Positions 17,390 through 27,008 of a stretch of 64,000 nt of DNA are shown in pieces (position 1 is the first letter of the stretch; every line of letters begins with the position of its first letter). The notes under the pieces were generated by a model. That model saw nothing but the letters and a program-made list of their open reading frames with translations, was not told where the DNA came from and ran no database searches. This DNA is from Limnohabitans sp. TEGF004 (GTDB lineage Bacteria > Pseudomonadota > Gammaproteobacteria > Burkholderiales > Burkholderiaceae_C), in the NCBI RefSeq assembly GCF_027924965.1, contig NZ_AP027056.1, forward strand, positions 1,674,001-1,738,000, read 5' to 3'. The position numbers were made by a program, and so were the translations under genes.

Positions 17390-18013
17390 TTAAGTTTGCG
17401 GCGACCCCCACAGCGGGTGCTTGTGCATCACGGCAGCAAAGGCCTCTGAGTTTTCAAACGCCACCAGCCATTGCGCCAATTGCGGCCAAGGTTGTGCATC
17501 AAACCATGCACGGTCCGTCCGCGCAAACTGCCGTACAAACGGCGCCACACAAGCATCCAACCAGCCCCACCGTTGACCAGACAAAAACGCTTGGCTCTGC
17601 AAACGCACATCAAGCGTCAACAACCACGCCGCCGCTTCATCGCGGTGACGCGCCCCTTCCGTCAAGCCAAACCGTTGCGGGTATTTGTAGCGGTCCAAGT
17701 TGGCTTTGAAATTCCCATCAAGGGTGGCAATCATGTTTTGCGCATCGCTCAACGCCTCTGGCGTGAGGGGCAACCATCCGTGTGGGTCGCTTTGCTTCAG
17801 CGCCCACCACATGATGTCCAAGCTTTGCTCTAACACCTTACCTGTCGCCAAACACAACACAGGCACGGTGCCTTTGGGCGACACCGCCAACATCTCAACG
17901 GGCTTGGCCTTCAGCGCGACTTCACGGTGTTCATACGTCACACCGCTGGCAACCAGGGCCAAGCGTGCGCGCATGGCGTAGGGGCAACGGCGAAAAGAAT
18001 AAAGAATGGGCAT
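17390..18013 (-). CDS. glutathione S-transferase
   Basis: A 207-residue GST from the ATG at 18013. The thioredoxin-like N-terminal domain has SFRRCPYAMRARL (active-site region with Cys-Pro-Tyr) and the cis-Pro element GTVPVL; a helical C-terminal domain follows (about 85-205). The CPYA motif resembles beta- and omega-class GSTs with an active Cys. Its role is probably detoxification or redox repair. It stands alone, 25 bases after garD ends on the same strand in the opposite order. Confidence 0.87.
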   Translation of the reverse strand: MPILYSFRRCPYAMRARLALVASGVTYEHREVALKAKPVEMLAVSPKGTVPVLCLATGKVLEQSLDIMWWALKQSDPHGWLPLTPEALSDAQNMIATLDGNFKANLDRYKYPQRFGLTEGARHRDEAAAWLLTLDVRLQSQAFLSGQRWGWLDACVAPFVRQFARTDRAWFDAQPWPQLAQWLVAFENSEAFAAVMHKHPLWGSPQT

Positions 18014-18040
18014 CACGCCAAGATTGTTGCAGCCCTGGCC

Positions 18041-19585
18041 TTAAGTCACAGGCGCGGGGTTGAACAACACCAGCGCGTTGTGTAACTTCCAATGTTCAGC
18101 CCATGTCTTTTTGCGGCCACTGGCCACATCGAGCATGAGCTGAAACAGCTCAGTGCCCACCTCTTCAATCGTCTTGGTGCCATCGGCAATGGTGCCGGCG
18201 TTCACGTCCATCAAGTCATGCCAGCGACGGGCCAAGTCTGTGCGCGTGGCCACTTTGATGACAGGCACCTCCGCCAAACCATAAGGCGTGCCACGCCCTG
18301 TGGTGAACACATGCAAGTTCATGCCTGCGGCCAATTGCAGCGTGCCGCAAATGAAATCGCTGGCTGGCGTGGCAGCATAAATCAGGCCTTTTTGTTTGAG
18401 CTTTTCACCCGGCGATAACACGCCCGAAATCGGCGCAGAACCCGACTTGACGATTGAGCCCATGGCTTTTTCCACGATGTTGGACAAGCCACCTTTTTTA
18501 TTGCCTGGCGTGGTGTTGGCACTGCGGTCTGCGCGGCCACGGGCCAGGTAAGCGTCGTACCACGCCATCTCACGAATCATGGCCTCAGCCACTTCGGGCG
18601 TGGTGGCACGTGAGGTGAGTTGGTCAATGCCATCGCGCACTTCGGTCACCTCTGAGAACATCACGCTCGCGCCAGCACGCACCAACAAATCGGTGCAGTA
18701 GCCCACCGCTGGGTTGGCGGTCACGCCCGAAAACGCATCGCTGCCCCCGCACTGCACGCCCACCACCAGTTCGCTGGCAGGCACGGTTTCGCGGCGGCGC
18801 GAGTTCAGGCGTTCGAGATGGCGCGTGGCGGTTTGCATGATGTCGTCGATCATGGACATGAAGCCCACATGCGCATCGTCTTGCAGACACACCACATCGA
18901 GGGCTTCGCCACGTTGGTCGTTGATGGGAATGGCACCCGGTGGCATCAAACGCTCAGGTTGCAGTTTTTCGCAGCCCAAACTCACCACCATCACCTCACC
19001 GCCAAAGTTGGGGTTGAGGCTGATGTTGCGCAGGGTGCGAATGGGAATTTCTGCTCCATCGGCATCAATGGCCACACCACAGCCATAGGTGTGTTCAAGG
19101 CCCACCACGTCATCCACATGGGGGAACTTGGGCAACAACTCGGTCTTGATGCGCGCCACAGCAAACTCGACCACGCCCGACACACATTGCACGGTGGTGG
19201 TGATCGCCAAGATGTTGCGCGTGCCCACCGAACCATCGGCATTGCGGTAGCCCTCGAAGGTGTAGCCCTCCAGCGGCGGCAAGGGTTCAGGCTTCACGGT
19301 GGCCATAGGCAAGTTGTCCAACTCGCGAGCGGAAGGCATTTGGAGCAAACGCTCATGCACCCAGCTGCCCGCAGGAACGTCTTTCAAGGCATAGCCAATG
19401 GCAATGCCATAGCGCAGCACGGCACCATTCGCAGGAATCTCCACCAACGCCACCTTGTGCCCTTGGGGCACAGCGTCACGCAAGCACAAGCCATCTGGCA
19501 ATGCCGTGCCTGCTGGCAAACCACCGTGGTTGGCCACAATCGCCACGTTGTCTCGGGGCTGCATGCGGATGGTGAGTGGGGTCAT
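18041..19585 (-). CDS. garD: galactarate dehydratase
   Basis: A 514-residue UxaA-family dehydratase from the ATG at 19585, with an AGGAGA site just upstream. The N-terminal SAF-like domain (1-100) is followed by the dehydratase domain with [29 protein letters not shown] and [15 protein letters not shown], the last shared by all UxaA-type enzymes. The match to GarD extends across the protein, so altronate dehydratase is less likely. It turns galactarate (possibly glucarate) into 5-keto-4-deoxy-glucarate. It diverges from a LacI regulator across a 99-base gap holding an operator. Confidence 0.9.
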   Translation of the reverse strand: MTPLTIRMQPRDNVAIVANHGGLPAGTALPDGLCLRDAVPQGHKVALVEIPANGAVLRYGIAIGYALKDVPAGSWVHERLLQMPSARELDNLPMATVKPEPLPPLEGYTFEGYRNADGSVGTRNILAITTTVQCVSGVVEFAVARIKTELLPKFPHVDDVVGLEHTYGCGVAIDADGAEIPIRTLRNISLNPNFGGEVMVVSLGCEKLQPERLMPPGAIPINDQRGEALDVVCLQDDAHVGFMSMIDDIMQTATRHLERLNSRRRETVPASELVVGVQCGGSDAFSGVTANPAVGYCTDLLVRAGASVMFSEVTEVRDGIDQLTSRATTPEVAEAMIREMAWYDAYLARGRADRSANTTPGNKKGGLSNIVEKAMGSIVKSGSAPISGVLSPGEKLKQKGLIYAATPASDFICGTLQLAAGMNLHVFTTGRGTPYGLAEVPVIKVATRTDLARRWHDLMDVNAGTIADGTKTIEEVGTELFQLMLDVASGRKKTWAEHWKLHNALVLFNPAPVT

Positions 19586-19633
19586 CAAGGTCTCCTATCA
19601 TTCGGCTTCGCATCGAAACCTTTACAAACGCAA

Positions 19634-19647
19634 TGATAGCGGTACCA
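19634..19647. promoter_or_regulatory. LacI-type operator in the garD-lacI intergenic gap
   Basis: TGATAGCGGTACCA differs at two positions from the perfect palindrome at 20785-20798. It is framed by an outer inverted repeat, TTTACAAA at 19621-19628 and TTTGTAAA at 19648-19655. A central CG-type half-site is typical of LacI/GntR-type regulators. It would control garD and the regulator itself. Confidence 0.7.
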
Positions 19648-19684
19648 TTTGTAAACACGCAAGTCAGGCAAAACAAAGAATTCC

Positions 19685-20719
19685 ATGACCGACAAAGAAC
19701 AGCCCAAACGCTCACGCCGCAGCAGCGGTGCCATCACTCTGCGCGATGTGGCCATGCTCGCGGGCGTGGCCCCCATCACGGCGTCGCGGGCCATCAACAC
19801 ACCCAACCAAGTCTCGCCCGATGTGTTGCGCAAAGTGCAAGAGGCGGTGCAACGCACCGGCTACGTACCCAACCGCATGGCCGGTGGTTTGGCTTCCTCG
19901 CGCAGCCGCCTGATTGCGGCCGTGGTGCCCAGCACGGTGGTGTCGGTGTTCATGGAAACCATCGAGTCTTTGAACGGCACCTTGTTTGACGCCGGCTACC
20001 AGCTGATGCTGGGCCAATCGGGCTACTCCGCCGAACGTGAAGAGCTGCTGCTCGAAGCCATCATTGGTCGCCGACCCGATGGCATTTTCATCACTGGCAT
20101 TTTGCCGCCGGGCAAGGCGCGTACACGCTTGCTGGCCTCGGGCATTCCGGTGGTCGAAACCTGGGACTTGACCCCCACACCGATTGACATGCTGATTGGC
20201 TTCTCTCACTCGGACATTGGCCGTGAAGTGGCCCAATTTTTGGTGCGCAGAGGCTACACAAAATTTGCCATCGTGCGCGCCGAAGATGAGCGCGCCAAGC
20301 GCCGCACCCTAGCCTTTCAAGAGACCGTGGCGCAACTGGATTTACCCCCTGTGTTTGTAGCCAATGTGGGCGCCTCGCGCTCACTCAAGAGTGGCCGCGA
20401 AGCCATGGCTCACATCTTGGCCGAAGCCCCCGATGCGCAAGCCATTTTTTGCAGCTCTGACCTGCTCGCTTTGGGCGTCATGACCGAAGCCCGCGCACGT
20501 GGCTTGACCGTGCCAGACGACATCGCCGTGATGGGCTTTGGCGATGTGCCTTTTGTGGCCGACATGGTGCCCGCACTCACCACAGTGCGCATCAATGGCG
20601 GGCAAATTGGTACCCTCGCAGCCCGCTTTTTGATGGACCGCGCCGAAGGCCGTGACGTAGAGCCACGCGTCGTGGATGTGGGCTTTTCCATCATCGAGCG
20701 CGACAGCACCCGCGCCTAG
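19685..20719 (+). CDS. LacI-family regulator of the glucarate/galactarate genes
   Basis: A 344-residue LacI/GalR-family protein. The helix-turn-helix lies at about 17-37 (TLRDVAMLAGVAPITASRAIN), the hinge helix near 58-70 (VPNRMAGGLAS), and the rest is a periplasmic-binding-like effector domain with the usual late VMGFGDVPFVADMVPALTTVRI. It diverges from garD and lies upstream of the receptor-gudD-aldolase-garR operon. Both gaps carry the same operator type, so glucarate, galactarate or a product is the likely inducer. Confidence 0.9.
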   Translation: MTDKEQPKRSRRSSGAITLRDVAMLAGVAPITASRAINTPNQVSPDVLRKVQEAVQRTGYVPNRMAGGLASSRSRLIAAVVPSTVVSVFMETIESLNGTLFDAGYQLMLGQSGYSAEREELLLEAIIGRRPDGIFITGILPPGKARTRLLASGIPVVETWDLTPTPIDMLIGFSHSDIGREVAQFLVRRGYTKFAIVRAEDERAKRRTLAFQETVAQLDLPPVFVANVGASRSLKSGREAMAHILAEAPDAQAIFCSSDLLALGVMTEARARGLTVPDDIAVMGFGDVPFVADMVPALTTVRINGGQIGTLAARFLMDRAEGRDVEPRVVDVGFSIIERDSTRA

Positions 20720-20784
20720 CGAAAACCCTGACGTAAAAGCATTGACGGCCAGTTTTGCCGTGGCTAACATCCACTCACCTCAAA

Positions 20785-20798
20785 TGGTAGCGCTACCA
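20785..20798. promoter_or_regulatory. LacI-type operator upstream of the gudD operon
   Basis: TGGTAGCGCTACCA is a perfect 14-base palindrome 22 bases before the ATG of the Bug receptor gene. The position would block transcription or initiation of the receptor-gudD-aldolase-garR unit. It matches the garD operator at 12 of 14 positions. Confidence 0.8.
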
Positions 20799-20819
20799 AA
20801 ATCAAATCGGAGACCTCTC

Positions 20820-21785
20820 ATGAAACATCAACGTCGTTCACTTATCGCCCTCGCTTTAGGCCTCGTCATGACAAGTGCCGCATACGCTTGGCCCGACAAA
20901 CCCGTCACCTTGGTCGTGCCCTTCCCACCTGGCGGCGCCACCGATTTGATAGCCCGCACCTTAGCCCCCAAGCTGCAAGAAAAACTGGGCGGCAGTTTCA
21001 TCACCGACAACAAAGCCGGTGCCACCGGCACGATTGGTGCAGGCTTTGTGACTCGTGCACCTGCGGATGGCCACACCTTGCTGGTTGCATCTCTTGGCCC
21101 CTACGTGATTGCGCCCCACCTTCTAGCCAAAGTTCCCTACGACGCGCTGAAAGACTTCGACTACATCAGCATCGCCGTCCAAGCGCCCAATGTGTTGGTG
21201 GTGCCCGCGAGCTCGCCGCACAAATCGATGGCCGATGTGATCGCGTTCCAAAAAGCCAACCCCAACAAAATGACCTTCGCCTCATCAGGCAACGGCAGCA
21301 GTGACCACCTCACCGCCGAGTTGTTCTGGCAACAAACGGGCACCACAGGCATTCACGTTCCCTACAAAGGCGGCGGTCCCGTGATGACCGATTTGCTCGG
21401 CGCCCAAGTGGACTCATCGTTCATGAACATCAACACCGCCATGCCACAAATCTTGGCAGGCAAGTTACGTCCTCTGTCCATTACCAGCGCCAAGCGTTCG
21501 CCGCTCTTGCCTAACGTCCCTTCACTCGAAGAGCTGGGCATCAAAGAAGCCAATGTGTATTCATGGCAAGCCATTGCAGCGCCCAAAGGTTTGCCTGCAG
21601 ACATCAAAGCCAAGTTGCATGCTGCCATCGTGGCCGGTTTGAACGACCCACAAGTCAAAACCAAGTTGTTGGATTTGGGCTTCGAGCTGGTGGCAAACAC
21701 GCCAGAGCAATTCACCGCATTTCAAGCGGCCGAATTCGCACGCTGGAAAAAGCTGATCGAAACCCGCAACATCAAAGCCGACTAA
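20820..21785 (+). CDS. Bug-family (TctC-type) tripartite tricarboxylate transporter receptor
   Basis: A 321-residue periplasmic solute-binding protein. The start at 20820 is set by a GGAGA ribosome site and a signal peptide ([17 protein letters not shown]). Family marks are [19 protein letters not shown] and the [14 protein letters not shown] loop that bind a carboxylate ligand. It opens an operon with gudD, an aldolase and garR, so glucarate or galactarate is the likely ligand. No TctA/TctB permease lies beside it, so it must share one encoded elsewhere or act as a sensor. Confidence 0.9.
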   Translation: MKHQRRSLIALALGLVMTSAAYAWPDKPVTLVVPFPPGGATDLIARTLAPKLQEKLGGSFITDNKAGATGTIGAGFVTRAPADGHTLLVASLGPYVIAPHLLAKVPYDALKDFDYISIAVQAPNVLVVPASSPHKSMADVIAFQKANPNKMTFASSGNGSSDHLTAELFWQQTGTTGIHVPYKGGGPVMTDLLGAQVDSSFMNINTAMPQILAGKLRPLSITSAKRSPLLPNVPSLEELGIKEANVYSWQAIAAPKGLPADIKAKLHAAIVAGLNDPQVKTKLLDLGFELVANTPEQFTAFQAAEFARWKKLIETRNIKAD

Positions 21786-21810
21786 ACCGTCCTTTCAAGT
21801 ACATCACGTC

Positions 21811-23142
21811 ATGCCTCACTCCTCTCCCGTCATCACACAGTTACGCGTCATCCCCGTTGCGGGGCATGACAGCATGTTGATGAACCTCTCAGGCGCGCAC
21901 GGCGCTTTCTTCACACGCAACTTGCTCATCCTCACCGACAACGCCGGTCGCACCGGCATTGGTGAAGTGCCAGGCGGTGAAAAAATCAGAGCCACACTGG
22001 AAGATGCCACTGAGTTGGTAGTGGATCAAAGCATTGGCAATGTGCAAGCGGTGCTCAACACCCTGCGCACTCGCTTCGCAGACCGTGATACGGGTGGGCG
22101 TGGTTTGCAAACCTTCGATTTGCGCACCACCATCCATGCCGTCACCGCTGTTGAATCCGCCTTGCTCGATTTGCTGGGTCAGCACCTCAACGTGCCAGTG
22201 GCCGCGCTCTTGGGTGAAGGCCAACAACGCAGCTCGGTGGAGATGTTGGGGTATTTGTTTTTCATTGGCGACCGCACCCAAACCGACCTGCCCTACCGCA
22301 CCGAACACGATGCGGACAACGCGTGGTTCCGCTTGCGCAACGAAAAGGCCATGACGCCTGAATCGGTGGTTCGCTTGGCCGAAGCCGCACGCGAGAAATA
22401 TGGCTTCAACGACTTCAAACTCAAAGGCGGCGTGCTCGCGGGCGAGGCTGAGATTGAAGCCGTCACCGCCCTGCACCAACGCTTTCCACAAGCACGTGTC
22501 ACCCTAGACCCCAACGGCGGCTGGTTGCTGAAAGACGCCGTGCGTTTGATGCGCGACATGCGCGGCGTGGTGGCCTATGCCGAAGACCCTTGCGGTGCAG
22601 AAGAAGGCTTCAGCGGCCGTGAGGTGATGGCCGAGTTCCGACGCGAAACTGGCTTGCCCACCGCTACCAACATGGTGGCCACCGACTGGCGACAAATGGT
22701 GCACTCGCTCTCGCTGCAAAGCGTGGACATTCCCTTGGCAGACCCGCACTTTTGGACCATGGCCGGCTCGGTGCGCGTGGCGCAAACCTGCCGTGATTGG
22801 GGGCTGACGTGGGGCTCGCACTCCAACAACCATTTCGATGTGTCGCTCGCCATGTTCACCCATGTGGCTGCGGCAGCGCCCGGCAAAGTCACGGCCATCG
22901 ACACCCACTGGATTTGGCAAGACGGCCAAGGCCTCACGCAAGAGCCTTTGCAAATCGTCAACGGCCATGTGGAAGTGCCCAAAAAGCCAGGCCTTGGCGT
23001 TGAGCTCAACATGGTCGAAGTTGAAAAAGCCCACCAGCTCTATCTGCAACACGGCTTGGGCGCGCGCGATGATGCCGCGGCCATGCAATACCTCATTCCC
23101 GGCTGGACGTTTGACCACAAACGCCCCTGCATGGTTCGATAA
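21811..23142 (+). CDS. gudD: glucarate dehydratase
   Basis: A 443-residue enolase-superfamily enzyme, close to the usual GudD length (446). It removes water from D-glucarate (and L-idarate) to give 5-keto-4-deoxy-D-glucarate. The GudD signature [10 protein letters not shown] is present; the catalytic Lys lies in [11 protein letters not shown], metal ligands in LDPNGGW and EDPCG, and the catalytic His in [10 protein letters not shown]. It follows the receptor gene by 25 bases and precedes the aldolase by 23. Confidence 0.95.
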   Translation: MPHSSPVITQLRVIPVAGHDSMLMNLSGAHGAFFTRNLLILTDNAGRTGIGEVPGGEKIRATLEDATELVVDQSIGNVQAVLNTLRTRFADRDTGGRGLQTFDLRTTIHAVTAVESALLDLLGQHLNVPVAALLGEGQQRSSVEMLGYLFFIGDRTQTDLPYRTEHDADNAWFRLRNEKAMTPESVVRLAEAAREKYGFNDFKLKGGVLAGEAEIEAVTALHQRFPQARVTLDPNGGWLLKDAVRLMRDMRGVVAYAEDPCGAEEGFSGREVMAEFRRETGLPTATNMVATDWRQMVHSLSLQSVDIPLADPHFWTMAGSVRVAQTCRDWGLTWGSHSNNHFDVSLAMFTHVAAAAPGKVTAIDTHWIWQDGQGLTQEPLQIVNGHVEVPKKPGLGVELNMVEVEKAHQLYLQHGLGARDDAAAMQYLIPGWTFDHKRPCMVR

Positions 23143-23165
23143 ATTTTTCACACACACCTCACACC

Positions 23166-23954
23166 ATGCGCCCCAACAAACTCAGAGAAATTTGGCAAGC
23201 AGGCGGAGCCGTCGTCAACGGCTGGCTCGCCATTCCCAACAGCTTTTCCGCAGAAACCATGGCCCACCAAGGCTGGGATTCCCTCACCATCGATTTGCAA
23301 CATGGCGTGGTCGACTACCAAGCCATGGTGACCATGCTGCAAGCCATCTCCACCACCGACACCGTGCCCGTGGTGCGCGTGCCTTGGTTGGAACCCGGCA
23401 TCTTGATGAAGACCTTGGATGCAGGCGCTTACGGCGTGATTTGCCCCATGGTCAACACCAAAGAGGACGCTCAAAAACTGGTGGCCTACACCCATTACGC
23501 CCCCCAAGGCACACGCAGCTTTGGCCCCGTGCGTGCCCTGCTCTACGGCGGTGCCGACTACCCCAAGCACGCCAACAACACCATCGTCACCTTCGCCATG
23601 ATCGAGACCGCTGCGGCACTCGACAACTTGGACGACATCTTGTCAGTAGAAGGTTTGGATGCGATTTACATCGGCCCCTCCGACCTGTCCTTGGCCTTGG
23701 GCTGCAACCCCACCTTTGACGACCTCGACCCCAAAGCCGCCGAGGCGGTAGACCACATCTTGGCACGCGCCAAAGCACACGGCGTGGTGGCTGGCATTCA
23801 TAACGGCACGCCAGAGTCTGCGCTCAAGCGCATCGCCAAAGGCTTTCAATTCGTCACCGTCAGCTCAGACGCACGTTTGATGGCTGCAGGTGCACAACAA
23901 GTCATCTCAAAAATGCACGCCTCGAAGACAGCCACGTCTTCTGGCACTTACTAA
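23166..23954 (+). CDS. HpcH/HpaI-family aldolase, likely 5-keto-4-deoxy-D-glucarate aldolase
   Basis: A 262-residue class II pyruvate aldolase. Metal and substrate residues are visible in LTIDLQHGVVDY (equivalent of the DxEH loop, Glu replaced by Gln), the conserved RVPW, FAMIETAAAL with the metal Glu, and IYIGPSDLS. From its place between gudD and garR it should split 5-keto-4-deoxy-glucarate into pyruvate and tartronate semialdehyde (GarL role). The DLQHG form is typical of a sub-branch in Burkholderiales and separates it from the HpaI copy at 35.9 kb. Confidence 0.85.
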   Translation: MRPNKLREIWQAGGAVVNGWLAIPNSFSAETMAHQGWDSLTIDLQHGVVDYQAMVTMLQAISTTDTVPVVRVPWLEPGILMKTLDAGAYGVICPMVNTKEDAQKLVAYTHYAPQGTRSFGPVRALLYGGADYPKHANNTIVTFAMIETAAALDNLDDILSVEGLDAIYIGPSDLSLALGCNPTFDDLDPKAAEAVDHILARAKAHGVVAGIHNGTPESALKRIAKGFQFVTVSSDARLMAAGAQQVISKMHASKTATSSGTY

Positions 23955-23973
23955 TTTCACAAAGGAAGTTTTC

Positions 23974-24852
23974 ATGAAAATCGGTTTCATCGGCTTAGGC
24001 ATCATGGGTTCACCCATGGCTCAACATTTGTTGGCAGCCCAACACGAGATGTTCATTCGCACACGCAGCAAAGTACCCGCCGAATTGGCCAGCGCCCATG
24101 TGTGCGCCACCAATGCCGACGTGGCCCGCGCCGCAGACATCATCTTTTTGATGTTGCCCGACACGCCCGATGTAGAAGCTGTGCTGTTTGGCAAAGACGG
24201 CGTGGCCGAAGGTTTGAGCCAAGGCAAGATCGTGGTGGACATGAGCTCCATCTCGCCAATGGACACCAAAACCTTTGCGCAAAAAATCAATGCCCTCGGT
24301 TGCGAGTACCTTGATGCACCCGTCTCAGGCGGCGAAGTGGGCGCGAGAGCTGCCAGCCTCACCATCATGGTGGGCGGCGCGGAAGCCACCTTCAACACCG
24401 TCAAGCCTTTGTTCGAATTGATGGGCAAAAACATCACCCTCGTGGGCGGCAATGGCGACGGTCAAACCACCAAAGTGGCCAACCAAATCATCGTGGCCTT
24501 GAACATTGCGGCCGTGGGCGAAGCTTTGTTGTTTGCCAGCAAAGCAGGCGCTGACCCTGCCAAAGTACGTGCCGCCTTGATGGGTGGTTTTGCAGCTAGC
24601 CGCATTTTGGAAGTGCATGGCGAACGCATGATCAAACGCACGTTTGACCCTGGCTTTCGCATTGCCTTGCATCAAAAAGATTTAGCCTTGGCCCTCAACG
24701 GCGCCAAAGCCATTGGTGTGTCTTTGCCACAAACCGCATCGGCAGCACAACTCATGCAAGCCTGCGCATCCAACGGTTGGGGGCAGCTTGACCATTCAGC
24801 CTTGGTGAAGTCGCTGGAGTTGATGGCAGCCCACGAAGTGGCCGCCAAGTAA
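23974..24852 (+). CDS. garR: 2-hydroxy-3-oxopropionate (tartronate semialdehyde) reductase
   Basis: A 292-residue beta-hydroxyacid dehydrogenase from the ATG at 23974, preceded by AAAGGAAG. It shows the Rossmann motif GFIGLGIMGSPMA (4-16), the substrate loop DAPVSGGEVGA, and the catalytic Lys in GQTTKVANQII. It reduces tartronate semialdehyde to D-glycerate with NAD(P)H, the last step of the glucarate route here. A glycerate kinase gene is not in the window. A strong terminator follows. Confidence 0.93.
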   Translation: MKIGFIGLGIMGSPMAQHLLAAQHEMFIRTRSKVPAELASAHVCATNADVARAADIIFLMLPDTPDVEAVLFGKDGVAEGLSQGKIVVDMSSISPMDTKTFAQKINALGCEYLDAPVSGGEVGARAASLTIMVGGAEATFNTVKPLFELMGKNITLVGGNGDGQTTKVANQIIVALNIAAVGEALLFASKAGADPAKVRAALMGGFAASRILEVHGERMIKRTFDPGFRIALHQKDLALALNGAKAIGVSLPQTASAAQLMQACASNGWGQLDHSALVKSLELMAAHEVAAK

Positions 24853-24873
24853 ACACCAACTACACACAAAAAC

Positions 24874-24897
24874 AAACCCGCCTAGGCGGGTTTTTTT
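24874..24897. terminator. bidirectional terminator after garR
   Basis: A perfect 20-base palindrome, AAACCCGCCTAGGCGGGTTT, followed by further T residues. It lies between the convergent garR and TRIC-type channel genes and has T-rich tails on both strands. Confidence 0.9.
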
Positions 24898-24915
24898 GTT
24901 TCAGGTGGCAGGTGT

Positions 24916-25563
24916 TCAGTCCTCAATCTTCCACGTGGGCAAGCGCCACTCCAACTGCAGCGCGGCCAAACGCAACAACGTCACGGTCGCGGCACCAATG
25001 GCTACCACCGCATTCGGATCAAAGCCCAAGTAGTGCAAGAGCACCACCACCCAGCCGCCCGCAAACGCGCACACGGCGTAAGGGTGGTGGTCGTGAAACG
25101 CCGTGGGGATTTCGTTGCACACGATGTCACGCAACACGCCGCCAAAGGTGGCGGTGATGACGCCCATCAACACAGCAATGAGCGCAGGCATTTGCATGCC
25201 GAGCGCGATTTGTGTGCCACTGGCAGCAAACAGCCCCAAGCCAAACGCATCGGGCCACTGAATGGATTGTTCGGTGGGCTTGAAATGTTTGGCGCGCATC
25301 AACAACATCGCGGCCAAACACAAGGCCAACACCGTCCACAAATACCAAGACTGCTCAATCCAAAACAAGGGGCGACGGTCCAGCAACACATCGCGCAGAG
25401 TGCCGCCACCAAAGGCCGCCACACTGGCCACAGCGCACACGCCCACGGCATCGAGCTTTTTGCGGGCAGCTTCCATCACGCCAGAGAGGGCAAAGGCCAC
25501 CGTGCCTGCAACCTCAATGCTTGTTTGCACCCCTGAGAGGGTTTGCGTCGTCAAGACGTCCAT
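24916..25563 (-). CDS. trimeric intracellular cation (TRIC)-type channel, UPF0126/YicG family
   Basis: A 215-residue membrane protein with seven hydrophobic segments and two copies of the family repeat: FGGGTLRDVLLDRRPLFW in the first half and FGGVLRDIVCNEIPTAF in the second. Prokaryotic TRIC homologues are trimeric, potassium-permeable channels; some members have been linked to glycine uptake. It faces garR and is followed on the same strand by nothing clearly linked. Confidence 0.88.
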   Translation of the reverse strand: MDVLTTQTLSGVQTSIEVAGTVAFALSGVMEAARKKLDAVGVCAVASVAAFGGGTLRDVLLDRRPLFWIEQSWYLWTVLALCLAAMLLMRAKHFKPTEQSIQWPDAFGLGLFAASGTQIALGMQMPALIAVLMGVITATFGGVLRDIVCNEIPTAFHDHHPYAVCAFAGGWVVVLLHYLGFDPNAVVAIGAATVTLLRLAALQLEWRLPTWKIED

Positions 25564-25578
25564 CGCCCGAACCTTTTG

Positions 25579-26319
25579 TTAATTAGCCAAAGGTGCAAGT
25601 GTCGCACCTTCGATGCGGTGACGCGCCATGGCTTGGGCCACCACACCTGTGGCTTTCATGTCTTCCACGAATTGGTGCAAATAGGTGGCCGCTGCTTCTC
25701 CACGGCTCTTGGGCAAGCCCATGGCTTGCGAAATCACCATGAAGTGGCCGGGCAACATGCGCAAGCCGGGAATGCGGGGCAGCTCCGCCTCGAGCTGGGG
25801 CTTTACCCCTGCTGCCACATCGTGGCCATGTTCTAAAAAGTAGCTCACCACTTCGGGCGAGGTAGGGCTGCGCACGAGCTGGGCATGTTTGATTTCGCGG
25901 TTCAGGTACAGGTCGTAAGCACTGCCCTTACCCACCACCACGGTGTGTTGGGCTTGGTCCACCTCGTCATTGCTGTGCAAAGGCGAGTCTTGTTTGACCA
26001 TGTAGGCTCCTTCAATCAGCACATAGGGCGCTGTAAAGGCAATGGCAGCGCCGCGCAGAGGGTCGATAGCGAAAAAGCCCACATCGGCTTCTTCACCCGA
26101 CACGGCTTCCACCGATTTGCTGGCGGCTTCAAACACCACCAGCTTCAAGGGCACGCACAAGCGTTGCGCCAGCTGGGTGGCCAGGTCGATCGACACGCCC
26201 TCGGGCTCACCCGTGTCAGGGTGGCGGCGGGCAAGAATAGGGTTGCCCACGTTGATGGCGACGCGAAGTTCACCGGTGGGCGCGAAGGTGTTGGCAAGGG
26301 GTTGAGCGGTATTTATCAT
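25579..26319 (-). CDS. leaderless solute-binding-protein-fold (SBP_bac_3) protein
   Basis: A 246-residue type II periplasmic-binding fold with family blocks GELRVAINVGNPI, GEPEGVSIDLATQLAQRL, ADVGFFAIDPLR and FTAPYVLIEGAY. There is no signal peptide: the protein begins MINTAQPLANTFAPTGELRV, and a TAG stop lies in frame two codons before the ATG, so none was missed upstream. It would therefore stay in the cytoplasm unless exported another way. No ABC permease or ATPase is nearby. It starts 53 bases from the divergent queE. Confidence 0.8.
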   Translation of the reverse strand: MINTAQPLANTFAPTGELRVAINVGNPILARRHPDTGEPEGVSIDLATQLAQRLCVPLKLVVFEAASKSVEAVSGEEADVGFFAIDPLRGAAIAFTAPYVLIEGAYMVKQDSPLHSNDEVDQAQHTVVVGKGSAYDLYLNREIKHAQLVRSPTSPEVVSYFLEHGHDVAAGVKPQLEAELPRIPGLRMLPGHFMVISQAMGLPKSRGEAAATYLHQFVEDMKATGVVAQAMARHRIEGATLAPLAN

Positions 26320-26372
26320 GCCCTAATTTGCCCACAAGAAGGTGACACGTAACTTGCTGCGAAAATAGCGGG

Positions 26373-27008
26373 ATGACGTACAGCGTGAAAGAAATGTTCT
26401 ATACCCTGCAAGGTGAAGGCGCCAATGCAGGGCAACCTGCAGTGTTTTGCCGTTTCGCCGGTTGCAACCTATGGAGCGGCCGCGAAGAAGACCGCAGCAC
26501 GGCCATTTGCCAGTTCTGCGACACCGACTTTGTAGGAACCGATGGCACACACGGCGGCAAGATTGACAACGCCCAAGCCTTGGCTTCTGCCATTGCCAGC
26601 TTTTGGCCTGCCAGCGACACCCAGCACCGCTTTGTGGTGCTGACCGGTGGTGAGCCCTTGCTGCAAGTGGACGAGGCCTTGGTCGACGCCCTGCACGCGC
26701 AAGGCTTCAGTATTGCGGTGGAAACCAACGGCACGGTGCTGCCGCCCAAAGGCATTGACTGGCTATGCATGAGCCCCAAGGCCGGCAGCCAGCGCGTGGT
26801 GGATACAGGCCAAGAACTAAAGTTGGTGTTTCCGCAAGTGGGCGCCGAACCCGCGCTGTATGAAGCTTTGAATTTTGAAAATTTCTACTTGCAGCCCATG
26901 GATGGGCCAAACGCAGCGGCCAATACCGCTGCGGCCGTGGCCTATTGCCAAGCGAATCCCCGCTGGCGTCTGAGCGTGCAAACTCATAAGTTGATTGGCA
27001 TCCGATGA
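26373..27008 (+). CDS. queE: 7-carboxy-7-deazaguanine synthase
   Basis: A 211-residue radical-SAM enzyme of queuosine synthesis that turns 6-carboxy-tetrahydropterin into 7-carboxy-7-deazaguanine. The cluster-binding cysteines are spaced C-x14-C-x2-C (from CNLWSG to CQFCD), the known longer QueE version of CxxxCxxC. FYTLQGEGANAG at the N-terminus and LTGGEPLLQ are also typical. It overlaps queD by 4 bases. Confidence 0.93.
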   Translation: MTYSVKEMFYTLQGEGANAGQPAVFCRFAGCNLWSGREEDRSTAICQFCDTDFVGTDGTHGGKIDNAQALASAIASFWPASDTQHRFVVLTGGEPLLQVDEALVDALHAQGFSIAVETNGTVLPPKGIDWLCMSPKAGSQRVVDTGQELKLVFPQVGAEPALYEALNFENFYLQPMDGPNAAANTAAAVAYCQANPRWRLSVQTHKLIGIR

